Below are positions 10,155 through 19,695 of a stretch of DNA of 64,000 nucleotides, piece after piece. The DNA is from Rubrivivax sp. Lineage in GTDB: Bacteria; Pseudomonadota; Gammaproteobacteria; Burkholderiales; Burkholderiaceae_C. Location of the stretch: the NCBI GenBank assembly GCA_016707445.1, contig JADJHR010000001.1, forward strand, positions 310,001-374,000. The letters run 5' to 3'. Made by a program: the position numbers and the translations under genes. The first letter of the stretch is position 1. Every line of letters begins with the position of its first letter. The notes below the pieces were generated by a model. The model ran no database searches, was not told the origin of the DNA, and was given only the letters and a program-made list of their open reading frames with translations.

Positions 10155-11153
10155 ATGGCCAGAACCGACCGCGTCTACAAGATCGAGCTGCTGATCCGCA
10201 GCCGGGGCCATCTCAGCTTCAAGGCCCTGCTCGACGAGCTGGAAGTTTCGCCGGCCACGCTCAAGCGTGACCTCGAGTTCCTGCGCGACCGCCTGGGTGC
10301 GCCGATCGAATACGACCGCGACCTCAACGCCTACCGCTTCGGCCCCGACTATCGGGGCCAGAAACACGAACTGCCCGGCCTGTGGTTCAGCGAGACCGAG
10401 CTGTACAGCCTGCTGATGGCGCACCAGCTGCTGTCCGAACTGGACAGCGACGGCGTGATCAGCCGCCACCTGTTGCCGCTGCTCGAACGCATCCACGGCA
10501 TGCTGGGTGGCGCCGGCGTCGACGCCACGGCGCTGATGCGCCGCGTGAAGATCATCAGCCCCGCCAAGCGTCCGGTGCCGGGGCCGTTTTTCGAGCGTGT
10601 GGCCGAGGCCCTGCTGCAGCGCCGCCAGCTGCACATGCGCTATCTCACCCGGGGTCGGCGCGAACGGGGTGAACGTGACGTGTCACCGCAGCGACTGGTG
10701 CACTACCGCAGCACCTGGTATCTGGACGCCTGGTGCCACACGCGCAACAAGCTGCTGCGTTTTGCACTCGACGCGATCGAGGCGGCGCAGGTGCTGGAAG
10801 CCAGGGCCAAGGATCTGCCGATGCGCCAGGTGCAGGCCGAGATGGACGCCGGCTACGGCATTTATGCCGGCAGCGCGCGGCGTTGGGCGCGTTTGCGCTT
10901 CGACCCCCAGGCAGCGCAGTGGGCCAGCCGTGAGCAATGGCACCCCGAGCAGAAGGGTGGCTGGCTCGACGATGGCGGTTACGAACTGCGCGTGCCCTAC
11001 GTCGACGAGACCGAGATCGTGATGGACCTGATGCGCCAGGGCCCCGAGGTGCAGGTGCTGGCGCCGGCGTCGCTGCGCGAACGCGTGCGCCAACGCCATG
11101 CGCAGGCCGCTGCGCTGTACGGCCCTGCAGCCGTCGCGGCCGGCCCGCTTTGA
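10155..11153 (+). CDS. WYL-domain transcriptional regulator (YafY-like)
   Basis: 332 residues. Residues 1-60 form a winged helix-turn-helix of the DeoR/HTH_11 type (RVYKIELLIRSRG, then LLDELEVSPATLKRDLEFL). Residues about 140-220 form the WYL domain, with VHYRSTWYLDAWCH and a conserved Arg-rich strand. A WCX-like C-terminal extension follows. These proteins are ligand-responsive, mostly repressors, with the WYL domain binding nucleotide-like or nucleic-acid ligands. It is divergent from aceE across 88 bp, so it could regulate itself or aceE. That link is inference from position only. Confidence 0.9.
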   Translation: MARTDRVYKIELLIRSRGHLSFKALLDELEVSPATLKRDLEFLRDRLGAPIEYDRDLNAYRFGPDYRGQKHELPGLWFSETELYSLLMAHQLLSELDSDGVISRHLLPLLERIHGMLGGAGVDATALMRRVKIISPAKRPVPGPFFERVAEALLQRRQLHMRYLTRGRRERGERDVSPQRLVHYRSTWYLDAWCHTRNKLLRFALDAIEAAQVLEARAKDLPMRQVQAEMDAGYGIYAGSARRWARLRFDPQAAQWASREQWHPEQKGGWLDDGGYELRVPYVDETEIVMDLMRQGPEVQVLAPASLRERVRQRHAQAAALYGPAAVAAGPL

Positions 11154-11187
11154 TCAGAATGCCGCCAGAGCAACCCCGATCGCCGCG

Positions 11188-12066
11188 ATGAACTTTGACC
11201 ACAACGAATCCCTGCGCGAGGCGCTGCAGCGCAACGTGCGCGACGCGCTGACGGAAGACATCGGCCGTGGCGACTGGACGGCGCAACTGGTGCCGGCCGG
11301 CCGCCGCGTGAGTGCGCGCGTGCAGGCCAAGCAGGCGGCCGTGATCTGCGGCCGGCCCTGGTTCGACGCCTGCGTGCGCGCGCTCGACCCCCGCGCCGAA
11401 CTGCACTGGGCGGTGACCGAAGGGGCCAGCGTCGATGCCGGCGCCGAAGTCTGCCGCATCGAGGCCGATGCGCGCGCGCTGCTTTCGGCCGAACGCCCGG
11501 CACTCAACTTCCTGCAGCTGCTGTCGGCCGTGGCCGGCACGACCCGCCAGTACGTGCAGGCCATTGCGGGGCTTTCGCCCAACCCGCGCGGCTGTGTCGT
11601 GCTGGACACACGCAAGACCCTGCCCGGCTTGCGCCAGGCGCAGAAGTACGCCGTGCGCACCGGTGGTGGCAGCAACCAGCGCATGGCGCTGTGGGACGGC
11701 ATCCTGATCAAGGAAAACCACATCACCGCGGCCGGCGGCATCGGCGCCGCGCTGCGGGCGGCGCAGGCCCTGGACGCCGGCGTCAACATCCAGATCGAGG
11801 TCGAGAGTCTGGACGAGTTGGCGCAGGCGCTGGCCGCTGGCGCCAGCAGCGTGCTGCTCGACGACTTCAGCCTGGCCGACATGCACCATGCCTATGCCCT
11901 GAACGCCGGCCGCGCGCTGCTCGAAGTGTCGGGCGGCGTCGACCTCGAAGTGATTCGCGACATCGCCCGCACCGGAGTCGACCGCATCAGCAGCGGCAAG
12001 CTGACCAAGGACGTGCAGGCGGTCGACCTGTCTTTGCGCATCGACCCCGTCGGAGGTACAACATGA
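11188..12066 (+). CDS. nadC: Nicotinate-nucleotide pyrophosphorylase (carboxylating)
   Basis: 292 residues, standard for QPRTase. It converts quinolinate and PRPP to nicotinate mononucleotide with CO2 release in de novo NAD synthesis, in the cytosol. Recognisable blocks are LTEDIGRGDWT near the N-terminus, AERPALNFLQLLS, the signature DTRKTLPGLRQAQKYAV, GGGSNQRMALWDGILIKENH, and a C-terminal LEVSGGVDLE phosphate-binding segment. The start was chosen at the ATG preceding MNFDHNES; an upstream in-frame extension lacks conserved residues. The stop overlaps the next gene's ATG (ATGA). nadA and nadB are not in the window. Confidence 0.96.
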   Translation: MNFDHNESLREALQRNVRDALTEDIGRGDWTAQLVPAGRRVSARVQAKQAAVICGRPWFDACVRALDPRAELHWAVTEGASVDAGAEVCRIEADARALLSAERPALNFLQLLSAVAGTTRQYVQAIAGLSPNPRGCVVLDTRKTLPGLRQAQKYAVRTGGGSNQRMALWDGILIKENHITAAGGIGAALRAAQALDAGVNIQIEVESLDELAQALAAGASSVLLDDFSLADMHHAYALNAGRALLEVSGGVDLEVIRDIARTGVDRISSGKLTKDVQAVDLSLRIDPVGGTT

Positions 12067-12572
12067 CGCTGACATCCCGCGCCACACTCATCGCTGCGGC
12101 CACGCTCGTTGCTGGCTGTGCGGTCTTTGCGCCACCGCCGCTGGCGGTCGGCCAGACCGAATCCGAGGTCACCGCACTGCTGGGCGCGCCGACCGGGCGC
12201 TATGCGATGGGCGACGGCGTGCAGCGGCTCGAGTTCGCACGCGGCCCCTACGGACGCCAGACCTGGATGGTCGACCTCGGCCCCGACGGCCGCAGCCGCC
12301 GCTTTGATCAGGTGCTGAACACCCGGCATTTCGCCGACTTCGCCGAACGCGCGCCGGGCATGAGCATCGATCAGCTGCTGCGCGAACTGGGTCGTCCCGG
12401 CGAGCGCGAACAGGGCGGCTGGGCCGGCGGCGAGACCTGGAGCTGGCGCTACCCGACCAACGACTGCCTGTGGTTTCGCGTCAGCATCGGCGACGACCGC
12501 AAGGTGATCAGCGGCGGCTACGGCATCGACCCCGACTGCGACGTCAAGGACACCCCCGCGCTGATGCGGTAG
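12063..12572 (+). CDS. Small lipoprotein, SmpA/OmlA-like
   Basis: 169 residues. The N-terminal signal ends in ATLVAGC, a lipobox with Cys19. The mature part begins with GQTESEVTALLGAPTGR, the helix-turn pattern of BamE/SmpA-type domains, and repeats the theme at MSIDQLLRELGRPGE. It ends with WSWRYPTNDCLWFRVSIGDD. It is probably an outer- or inner-membrane lipoprotein. It is translationally coupled to nadC by an ATGA overlap, although no functional link to NAD synthesis is evident. The two-copy "x-x-LLG-x-P" arrangement suggests tandem SmpA-like units. Confidence 0.75.
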   Translation: MTLTSRATLIAAATLVAGCAVFAPPPLAVGQTESEVTALLGAPTGRYAMGDGVQRLEFARGPYGRQTWMVDLGPDGRSRRFDQVLNTRHFADFAERAPGMSIDQLLRELGRPGEREQGGWAGGETWSWRYPTNDCLWFRVSIGDDRKVISGGYGIDPDCDVKDTPALMR

Positions 12573-12581
12573 GCCGCCACC

Positions 12582-12929
12582 ATGGCCATCACGCTGTACG
12601 GCATTCCCAACTGCGACACCGTCAAGCGCGCCCGCGCCTGGCTGACCGAACGCGGCATCGAGCACCGGTTCCACGATTTCAAGAAGTCCGGCGTGCCGCT
12701 GGACGCGCTGGACGCCGCGCTGGCCCAGCTGGGCTGGGACCGGCTGCTGAATCGGCGCGGCACGGCCTGGCGCGCCCTGCCCGAGGCATTGAAGGCGTCG
12801 GTGCACGACTCGGCCAGCGCCCACCAGGTGATGCTCGACCATGCCAGCACCATCAAGCGCCCGCTGGTCGACTGGGGCGACGCGCGCTACAGCGTCGGCT
12901 TCGACGCGGCGAACTGGCCGTACCAATAG
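12582..12929 (+). CDS. ArsC/Spx-family protein (YffB-like)
   Basis: 115 residues, a thioredoxin-fold protein. The N-terminus reads ITLYGIPNCDTVKRARAWL, with the single conserved Cys of the ArsC-like family; HDFKKSGVP follows and a C-terminal RPLVDWGDARYSVGF. Members act as glutathione-dependent reductases or as Spx-type adaptors. The CDTV form matches the YffB subgroup, whose substrate is not settled. It lies 9 bp behind the lipoprotein gene, in the nadC operon. There is no arsenic operon nearby, so arsenate reduction is unlikely to be its main job. Confidence 0.88.
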   Translation: MAITLYGIPNCDTVKRARAWLTERGIEHRFHDFKKSGVPLDALDAALAQLGWDRLLNRRGTAWRALPEALKASVHDSASAHQVMLDHASTIKRPLVDWGDARYSVGFDAANWPYQ

Positions 12930-13010
12930 ACGATCGAGTGGCAGAGGGCGGCGCCGGTCTCAAGCCCGGCCGGCATGTGCCGATAGAAGGCAAATGCCGG
13001 TCACCCTCAC

Positions 13011-14183
13011 ATGCTCCAGCTCGATGTCTTGAGCGCATTCGCGATCTGCGGTGCCGGCTCGCTGGTCGGTGCTTCGGTGCTGCGGCCTTCGTTGTGCCCT
13101 GAGGCTGCGGGCGCCGAGGCACTGCGGCTGACACGAGGGGGTTACATCGCCATCGGCGTCGGTCTGACGCTGCCGGTACTGCTCGACGCGCCACTGCCCT
13201 TGTGGGGGCAGGCGGTAATGACCCTGGGGTCGGTCGGCGGGGTCTTCATGCTGGCCTGGGCGCTGGCGGCGCTGGCCGGCAATGCCCAGTCACGCACCTC
13301 GATGTGGTGCTCGCTGGTCGCCGTGCTGGCACTGGTGCTGGCTGCGTACCCGGCCGGTACGGCGGGCCAATCGATTGCCTGCACGCTCGGCCTGACGGTC
13401 GGGTCGGTGCTGATGGCCTGGCTCAGCCGCCGACTATTGTGGCGTCCGCACGATCTGCACGAACGGCTGATCGGCGTGCTGACCGCTCTGATGGTGTTCA
13501 GTTCGGTGCTTCGCATCGCCTATCTGCTGACCTGGAACGGCCACTTCGAGCACCACTTGCTGTACGTGCCGCCCAGCATGATCACGCCGTTCACGCTGAT
13601 GTATGGCCTGCTGCCCATCCTGCTGGCCATGCTGCTGAACAACGTGATCCATGCGCGGCTGCTGGCCCGCCTGCACAAGCGCGCGACCACCGATCACCTG
13701 ACCGGCTCACTCACCCGCCACGCGCTGGCCGATGGTGCCGAACTGCTGATTGCACGCCAGCAATCGGGCGAGAACCGGCTGGCCACGATCATGATCGATC
13801 TCGATCATTTCAAGGTCTTCAACGACCGGCACGGCCATGCCGGCGGCGACGCCGTGCTGTGCCGCGTGGCCGAACTGCTGCAGGCGCAGCTGCGCGGCGA
13901 CGCCCTGCTGGCCCGCTATGGTGGCGAGGAGTTCGTCGCGCTGATCCCGGTGCCCGACCTGCCGGCCGCCCGGCGCGTGGCCGAGCGCATGCGGCTGGCG
14001 CTGGAGGAATCGAACTGGTCGTTGACTGTGCCCGGACTGAACCGCGTCACCGCCAGCCTAGGTGTCACGCTGCTGATGGCCAACGAATCGCTCGAAACTG
14101 CGCTGGCGCGTGCCGACGAAGCGCTGTACCGGGCCAAGAACGGCGGCCGCAACCAGGTGCAGGTGAGTCTGGCTGCGGCCTGA
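13011..14183 (+). CDS. Membrane diguanylate cyclase (GGDEF)
   Basis: 390 residues. About the first 215 contain six hydrophobic segments, a probable membrane sensor without a recognised ligand fold. A GGDEF domain follows: DHLTGSLTR start, IDLDHFKVFNDRHGHAGGDAVL, then the active-site loop ARYGGEEFVAL. The catalytic GGEEF is intact, so it should make cyclic di-GMP from two GTP. The residues before the loop read LRGDALLARYGGEEF; the Asp of the RxxD inhibitory site is out of place, so product feedback may be absent. It converges with the AlkC-like gene. Confidence 0.93.
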   Translation: MLQLDVLSAFAICGAGSLVGASVLRPSLCPEAAGAEALRLTRGGYIAIGVGLTLPVLLDAPLPLWGQAVMTLGSVGGVFMLAWALAALAGNAQSRTSMWCSLVAVLALVLAAYPAGTAGQSIACTLGLTVGSVLMAWLSRRLLWRPHDLHERLIGVLTALMVFSSVLRIAYLLTWNGHFEHHLLYVPPSMITPFTLMYGLLPILLAMLLNNVIHARLLARLHKRATTDHLTGSLTRHALADGAELLIARQQSGENRLATIMIDLDHFKVFNDRHGHAGGDAVLCRVAELLQAQLRGDALLARYGGEEFVALIPVPDLPAARRVAERMRLALEESNWSLTVPGLNRVTASLGVTLLMANESLETALARADEALYRAKNGGRNQVQVSLAAA

Positions 14184-14193
14184 GCGCTGCGGC

Positions 14194-15321
14194 TCAGGCG
14201 TCCAGCAGATCGAACTCGGCCTGCGCCCGCACACGGCCGTTGATCAGGATGTCCAGCGCATGTCGCCCTGCGTGGTAGCGGCGCGTGCTGATCAGCCGCA
14301 TCGAATGGCGTTTGACCAGGCTGCGCTGGCCACCAGCCGGCAGCTCGATCACCCAGCCCTTGAAGACCTTGGGCGTGCGGCGACCGTCGGCCTTGACGTG
14401 ATGCACCGCATAGTCGATGGCCAGTTTCTGGCTGCGCCGCGACTGCGATTGCAGGCTCAGCTTGAGCTCGAAATGCCCGCCCACGCGCAGGCGCTGTGGC
14501 GCCAGCGACAGCTCGACGCTGCCCTTGAAGTCCTTGTCCAGCCCCCAGGCGGCCAGCACCCGACGGTCACCGGCCTTGATCAGGCTGCGGCTGGCGTGGC
14601 GCAACAGCGCGCGGCGATCGGCCATCGCGCCGGGCAGGTGGGTCTGCAGCCAGTCGGCCACCAGGCCCGGATGATCCTTGGCGATGTCGTTGAGGTGGTT
14701 GGCCACGCTGCGTCGCACCGATTCGTCGGCGTCGTCCTGCAGTGCCAGCAGCAGCGGCAGTGTGGGCGAGGGGTCGGTGATCAGCGACTTCAACTGCAGG
14801 CCCCAAGGCAGGCGAGGGCGGCTGCCTTCGCTGACCAGGCGACGTACCGCGGCGTTGTCGTCTCGGGTCCAGCGTTCCAGCGTCACCAGCGTCAGCTTCG
14901 GGTGCGCAACGATGAAAGGCCGGATCGCAAATTCGGCGGTGAAGCGCTGGGTCAGTGCATGCAGCACACGCAGCGCCCGCTCGGGCTGCTGCTGGCCGCG
15001 GCGCGCGACGAACTCGCCCACCGGCCACAGCACCCAGCCGGCCAGGCCTTGATTTCCGCTGGGCTGATCGGCCCAGGCCACACCGGCCGGCGCCAGCGTG
15101 GCTTCGATCAGCGCCGCTGCAGCTCTGAACTCGGCCGGCAGCGTGGCTTCCAGCGCTTGGCAGATCTGCATCGCCCGCGCCTTCAGTTCCAGCGCCTCGA
15201 GCCCGGGCAGGGCCAGCGCCAGAAACTGCCCGTGGTCGAAGTGCGGGTCGTGACGCGCGAAATGCTTGGCGGCCGTCTCGACCAGGCCCGGATGGATCAG
15301 GTTCTTGAACAGCTCGGCCAT
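14194..15321 (-). CDS. DNA alkylation repair protein, AlkC/AlkD superfamily
   Basis: 375 residues built almost entirely of HEAT-like helical pairs. The N-terminus MAELFKNLIHPGLVETAAKHFARH and the internal LVSEGSRPRLPWGLQLKSLITDPSPTLPLL block match AlkC-type DNA glycosylases. DDADESVRRSVANHLNDIAKDHP is the next conserved segment. These excise cationic N3/N7-alkylated purines without flipping the base. The C-terminal ~100 residues form a beta-rich extension typical of AlkC (an Ig-like domain). A second alkylation-repair set (ada/oxygenase/alkB) is 28 kb away. It follows the exported protein gene by 43 bp. Confidence 0.85.
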   Translation of the reverse strand: MAELFKNLIHPGLVETAAKHFARHDPHFDHGQFLALALPGLEALELKARAMQICQALEATLPAEFRAAAALIEATLAPAGVAWADQPSGNQGLAGWVLWPVGEFVARRGQQQPERALRVLHALTQRFTAEFAIRPFIVAHPKLTLVTLERWTRDDNAAVRRLVSEGSRPRLPWGLQLKSLITDPSPTLPLLLALQDDADESVRRSVANHLNDIAKDHPGLVADWLQTHLPGAMADRRALLRHASRSLIKAGDRRVLAAWGLDKDFKGSVELSLAPQRLRVGGHFELKLSLQSQSRRSQKLAIDYAVHHVKADGRRTPKVFKGWVIELPAGGQRSLVKRHSMRLISTRRYHAGRHALDILINGRVRAQAEFDLLDA

Positions 15322-15364
15322 GAGAACGCGACGCGGGCGCAGCGGGCAATGGCCTGCTGCCGGC

Positions 15365-16486
15365 TTAGGGTGTCAACGCCACGGGGCCACCCAGGTGACG
15401 GCCAGCCAGCACGTAGACCTGTGCGGCGCTCTTGAGCACGGCTGCGGGCAGCAACGTGGCCAGGTCGACCGAGAACGCGGCATCGATCAGCTTGCCAGGC
15501 ACCAGTTCGTGCTCAGCCCAGACCGGGATCTCGATCGGGAACAGGTAAGGGTTGTTGTGGTCCTTGCGAACGACCAGCACGGTGGCACGCACGACGGCTG
15601 CAGGAAGCGGCAAATCCTTGTCCGCCCTGGAGGCTGCGTCCTGGCGCACGATCATCGGTGCGAACAGTTCAATGCGCAGCGCCGCGTGCAGGGGTACCGA
15701 AGACCCGCTGCGCCCGATCGTGAAGGCTGCCCCCGCTGCGGAGAGTGTCGGCGTCGATTCATGGCGCCGGTAGGCCGGGAGCTTGTGCGTCGACTGTCCG
15801 GCGGCTCGCAGTCGAGCGACCAGCGCCCTCGCGTCGGCAGCGGGCAATTGGGCCAGCGGCGTCGAATTGACCACGCGCGCAACCACGGCAGCATTCGAAA
15901 ACTGATCGAAATAGAGCGCGCGCAAGGCCAGCCGCGAATTCTGTCGCGGCAGTCTGAGCAGGCGCTGAACGTCGAGCCAGGCGGTGCCCGCGTCGCTGCC
16001 TTCCGGTGGGGGCGGAATGCCTGGAACGGCTGGCATGACCACGCTTGGCGCCGGGGCTGGTGCCGGTGCCGGCTCTGGTGGCTCCGGTGATTTCGACGCA
16101 TCGATTGGGAACGCTGGTCCCGCGAATACGGCGCCACGATCGATGTCGACCGCCACAAGCACGGCGTTCAGGTGCCACGGCACCCGGGCCGAACGACTGG
16201 GCGTGCGCCCGGCCAGCAGCAGTGCCGCGAATTCTGGATTGCGCGCCAGGTCGACCCGGCGCGGCGCACCGAGCAGCAGCCCCTGGAAGTCGGACAGGGC
16301 AGCTTCGGCTGGCAATGCCGCCACCGCAGAATCATCTCGCAGCGCATAGACGTTGTCGCCCAAGCCGGCGATCTTTTCCTTCAGCATTGTGCTTACGTCC
16401 ATCTTTCGCACCCGGTTCTCGGCAGCATGGGAAACGCCGGTCGCCAGTGCAACCAGCAGCAATGCACTGAAGACGAATGGCGGCAT
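15365..16486 (-). CDS. Exported protein of unknown function, partner of the HExxH protein
   Basis: 373 residues from ATG 16486. The chosen start gives a textbook signal peptide (MPPFVFSALLLVALATGVSHAA) with cleavage after SHA. A Pro/Ala-rich hinge around residues 150-180 separates two halves; no family is recognised. The C-terminal half is beta-rich and ends in YVLAGRHLGGPVALTP. It starts 16 bp after the stop of the large HExxH protein on the same strand, so the two are almost certainly cotranscribed. Exported partner beside a putative toxin-like enzyme would fit an immunity or chaperone role, but this is inference. Confidence 0.7.
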   Translation of the reverse strand: MPPFVFSALLLVALATGVSHAAENRVRKMDVSTMLKEKIAGLGDNVYALRDDSAVAALPAEAALSDFQGLLLGAPRRVDLARNPEFAALLLAGRTPSRSARVPWHLNAVLVAVDIDRGAVFAGPAFPIDASKSPEPPEPAPAPAPAPSVVMPAVPGIPPPPEGSDAGTAWLDVQRLLRLPRQNSRLALRALYFDQFSNAAVVARVVNSTPLAQLPAADARALVARLRAAGQSTHKLPAYRRHESTPTLSAAGAAFTIGRSGSSVPLHAALRIELFAPMIVRQDAASRADKDLPLPAAVVRATVLVVRKDHNNPYLFPIEIPVWAEHELVPGKLIDAAFSVDLATLLPAAVLKSAAQVYVLAGRHLGGPVALTP

Positions 16487-16502
16487 GGCATGGTGTCTGG
16501 TT

Positions 16503-19500
16503 TCAATGGAACTTGGACATGTCGTGGAAGAGGTAGTCCAGCGCGCAATGCTTGCACCACTCGACCTTGGCAGCGGCCACGATGCCGAACATGATGCACT
16601 TGCCATCGTCGTAGCGACCGGCGCCATTGCCTTGCGCGTCGCGTTCTTCGGCCGTGGCCGGATTCAGCGCGGGCGCCGTGGCGTCGGCCGTCCAGGTCGC
16701 GCCGAACGCGCAGTGCGACCCGCTGCCGCCGCGCTGCTGGTAGAAGAACTTGTGGTCCGGGATGCCCGCCAGGCTGTCGACCCGTGCCTTCGCAAACAAG
16801 TGACCCATCTCGTGCGCGGCCACATCCTGCATGCGGGCGTCGGAACTGCTGGCTTTGACGACGCTGGCCACCGTGCCGTCCGGAGCCCAGCCGGCCCAGG
16901 GTCCGTTGGCGCCTTTCAACTCGAGCCTGACACGCACGACGTGGGTGGCGTCGATGACGCCCGCCGCCGGCGGGGTCAGATTGACCTGGTTCTTTGCTCC
17001 GCGCGTCTTCAGCACCTTGATGTTGGCCGCCGGCAGGTCGTTCGCGGCGCCGGTCGTCCAGGCGCCGGCGGCAAATGTCATCTGCTGCCATTTGGCCTGG
17101 ATGGCCAGATTGCCCCCTTGCAGCGGCGGGTCGATCATGGTCAGCTTGTGTGATGGCACGGAGGTGCTGGTCAGCGTGACGTCGCGTGCGACCTTGTTCG
17201 CATTGTCAAAGTCGAAGTGCACGAAGTCTGACTGGACACCGTCGGCATCGAACTGCTCGTCGCAGACGACGATGTGGAACTTCGGTGCCTTGTCCTTGGT
17301 TTCAACGGTGAACAGATCGGTGGCCTTCTTGTCGTTGTGGGTGCCGATGCACAGCATGGCCTTGTCGCCGGCGCCGGCCTCGAACTGCCAGGCCGCCCGG
17401 TAGGGGTCGACCGTGAAGTTGCTGGCATCCATCAGCTTCTCGTTGGTGAACACCGGCTCGAGGAAGATCTTGCGCTGGCTGGTGTCGAAACCGCCCATCG
17501 CCGCCATTGCGGTGTCCTTGGGCCGCGTCACCTGGTAGAACACCTTGCGCCAGACCTGAACCGGCGTCACCGCAGCGAACTTGGGCTCGCGCTTGCCCAG
17601 GTCGGCATGGCCGTGCACGTACTTGCACAGGTGCGGGTCCTGCTCGATGTACACCGCCGGGTGGAACTTGTCCCCGCCCCAGCGCGACAGCTGCAGTTCG
17701 ACCTCAGCCTCACCGTTGGCGTTGGTCACTGCGCGCAGGTGCAGCAGGCGGTTGCGTGCGGTCTTGTCGACATGCTTCAGCGCGGCTGGCACGTCCTTCC
17801 ACTTCACGTCGGCGGCGCCGCTCTTGCCGTCGGTGGGGAAGTCGATGTTCCAGTTGGCGGCCTTGGTGTTGTCCTTGTCGGGCGCCAGCATGAAGCGCAG
17901 CGGGATGCCGGCCAGCTTGACACTCAGCTTGGCCTTGAACGTGATCTTGCGTCCCGGAACGTCGCCCTTCTTGTTGATGTTGATGTAGAAGCGCTTCTGC
18001 GCTTCGTCCCAGGCCTGGTGCTCGTCGGCGGCCTTGGTGTAGTTGATCTTCAGCGATTCAAACTTGACGACGCTGAAGCAGCCGAAGTCGCCGCGCGCCT
18101 TGGGCGTCTTGGCCAGGCCGCCGGCCGCACGGTCGAGTCCGAGTTCGAGCCGCGTGTCGCGCAGCGCTGCACCTGCGGTCTTGCCCTCGACCCACAGCGT
18201 CTCGGCATTGGCTTTCAGGGCACTGACCTTGAGCTTGAACGGCAAAGCCTTGAGGTCGGCGTCGACTTCCTTGCCATGCAGATCGAGTCCACCCACGGCC
18301 GACAGCGTGATCTCATAGTCGTCGGTGCCGGCCGGCCATTGGCCGGCATCGAGCTTGGACACCACCAGCTTGGCGCGCCCATGATGGCCTGCGTTCTGCT
18401 CGTGCAGTGCCCGGCCCGGGTTGATCTTGTCGGCGTCGCTGAGCACGATCTGGTCGGGCAGCACCTTGCCCTTGAGCTTGGTGTGGTAGGTGCTGACGGG
18501 CTCGGTATCGGGGTCTTCGGTCAGGTTGCTGATGGCCGGAATGTCGTGCTGGTGCACCAGCATCTTCAGCTCGACCACGCCCATCTCTTCGGTCGCCGGC
18601 GGCTTGACCTGCACATGGCCGTTGCCCGACGGGTCCATCGTCAGCTTGGCGGTGAATTTGCCGGCCGTCTTGGCGCGCAGGAACAGCTTGACCGGCCCGG
18701 CGAACAGGTCGGCACGCTTGATCTTGCCGGCCAGCGGTTGGGTGCATTTGTCGTCGGTGAAGACCTCGCAGTTGGGCGCCTCGAAGCTGGCACCCTCGGC
18801 GGTGTAGGGTGGTGCGCCGGTGCTCTCGCTGGCCGACACCTGGACATAGGTGACGTTCTCAGTCAGCAGCTTGGCCTCGCCCGCCGGCTGGTGCGCCGAC
18901 AGGCCGCGGTCGAGCAGCACGACCTTGTATTCGACCTCGATCTTGGGTGTGACGACGTTCAGCAGCCACTTGAACTCAAGCCTGGCCTTGCCCAGGCCGC
19001 CGTCGGTGACCTCGGTCGAGCTGGTGTTGCGGCTGAGCGCGTCGAACAGGTCCTTGGGCACCTTGGCCGTCACCGAGTAGACGCCCAGCGCCACGCCCTT
19101 GAACGTGTGATTGCCGGTGTGCGTGACCTGTTTCAGGGTCTCGGGCCCGCTGGCGCTGATCTCGACCTCTTCGGTGACCGGCTTGCCCAGTTCGTCGAAG
19201 ACCTCGACCAGCAGGTCGCCCTTGGGCTTCTCGGGTGGCGGGGGCGGAGGGGGTGGCGGTGGGGGAGGCGGCGGTGGTGGTGGTGGGGGCGGTGGAGGCG
19301 GCGGTGGCGGCGGTGGCGGCGGGGCGCACCGCCACCCCCGGGCACCGAGCCACCCAGCGCATCGCCCGACACCACGATGCGGCCCAGTTCAACCTCGGCC
19401 GCAACCCGCTGCAACACCTGTTCATCATCCAGCCGCAGCAAATCGCCTGGATCGTTGCCATAGCGGCGCAAGGCCTCGCGCAGCGCCGACATGGCCTCGG

Positions 19501-19633
19501 GTTCAGCGCGATAGCTGCGCAGCCACAGCAAGATGGCGTGCGGATCCTGCCGCCGCAATGCAGAGTCGGTCTGCCGGGTCTCGTCCCAGCCGTAGAGCCA
19601 GCATTCACGGGAAGTCGACGGAATCTTGAGCAT
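16503..19633 (-). CDS. Large HExxH protein with polyproline linker (frameshifted)
   Basis: Two frames join to about 1043 residues. The first (start 19633) encodes a roughly 100-residue helical N-domain containing ECWLYGWDETRQ and HAILLWLRSYRAEPE. The second begins in a run of about 30 prolines (19231-19320) and continues with Ig-like beta domains (KGDLLVEVFDELGKPV, KGVALGVYSVTAKVP). It ends with a peptidase-like region: HEMGH at 16800-16814, then SHCAFG, KCIMFG and WCKHC, giving extra metal ligands. Adding one base to the GGGG run at 19321-19324 restores a single frame. No signal peptide is seen. The domain layout resembles secreted effectors, but no VgrG or PAAR gene is nearby. A zinc metallopeptidase is the best guess; substrate unknown. 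Confidence 0.65.
19231..19320 (-). repeat. Polyproline-encoding CCN trinucleotide tract
   Basis: About 30 successive CCN codons, all four synonymous forms mixed, lie between the N-domain and Ig-like part of the HExxH protein. The mixed third positions argue for selection on the proline run and against simple slippage expansion. It makes a rigid linker of roughly 90 angstroms if it adopts a polyproline II helix. Such runs need EF-P for translation. The tract ends at the GGGG run where the frame breaks. Confidence 0.85.
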
Positions 19634-19695
19634 GGGCCGCAGGTTGTCAGAGGGTTTTCGACCGGTCGCGAGGGTGGCGGTTCTCAGCGGCCCCG

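Noticed and set aside
19231..19320. GGN-rich tract as a tandem DNA repeat or CRISPR-like array
   Set aside because: It lacks fixed repeat units and spacers; it is a proline-coding run.
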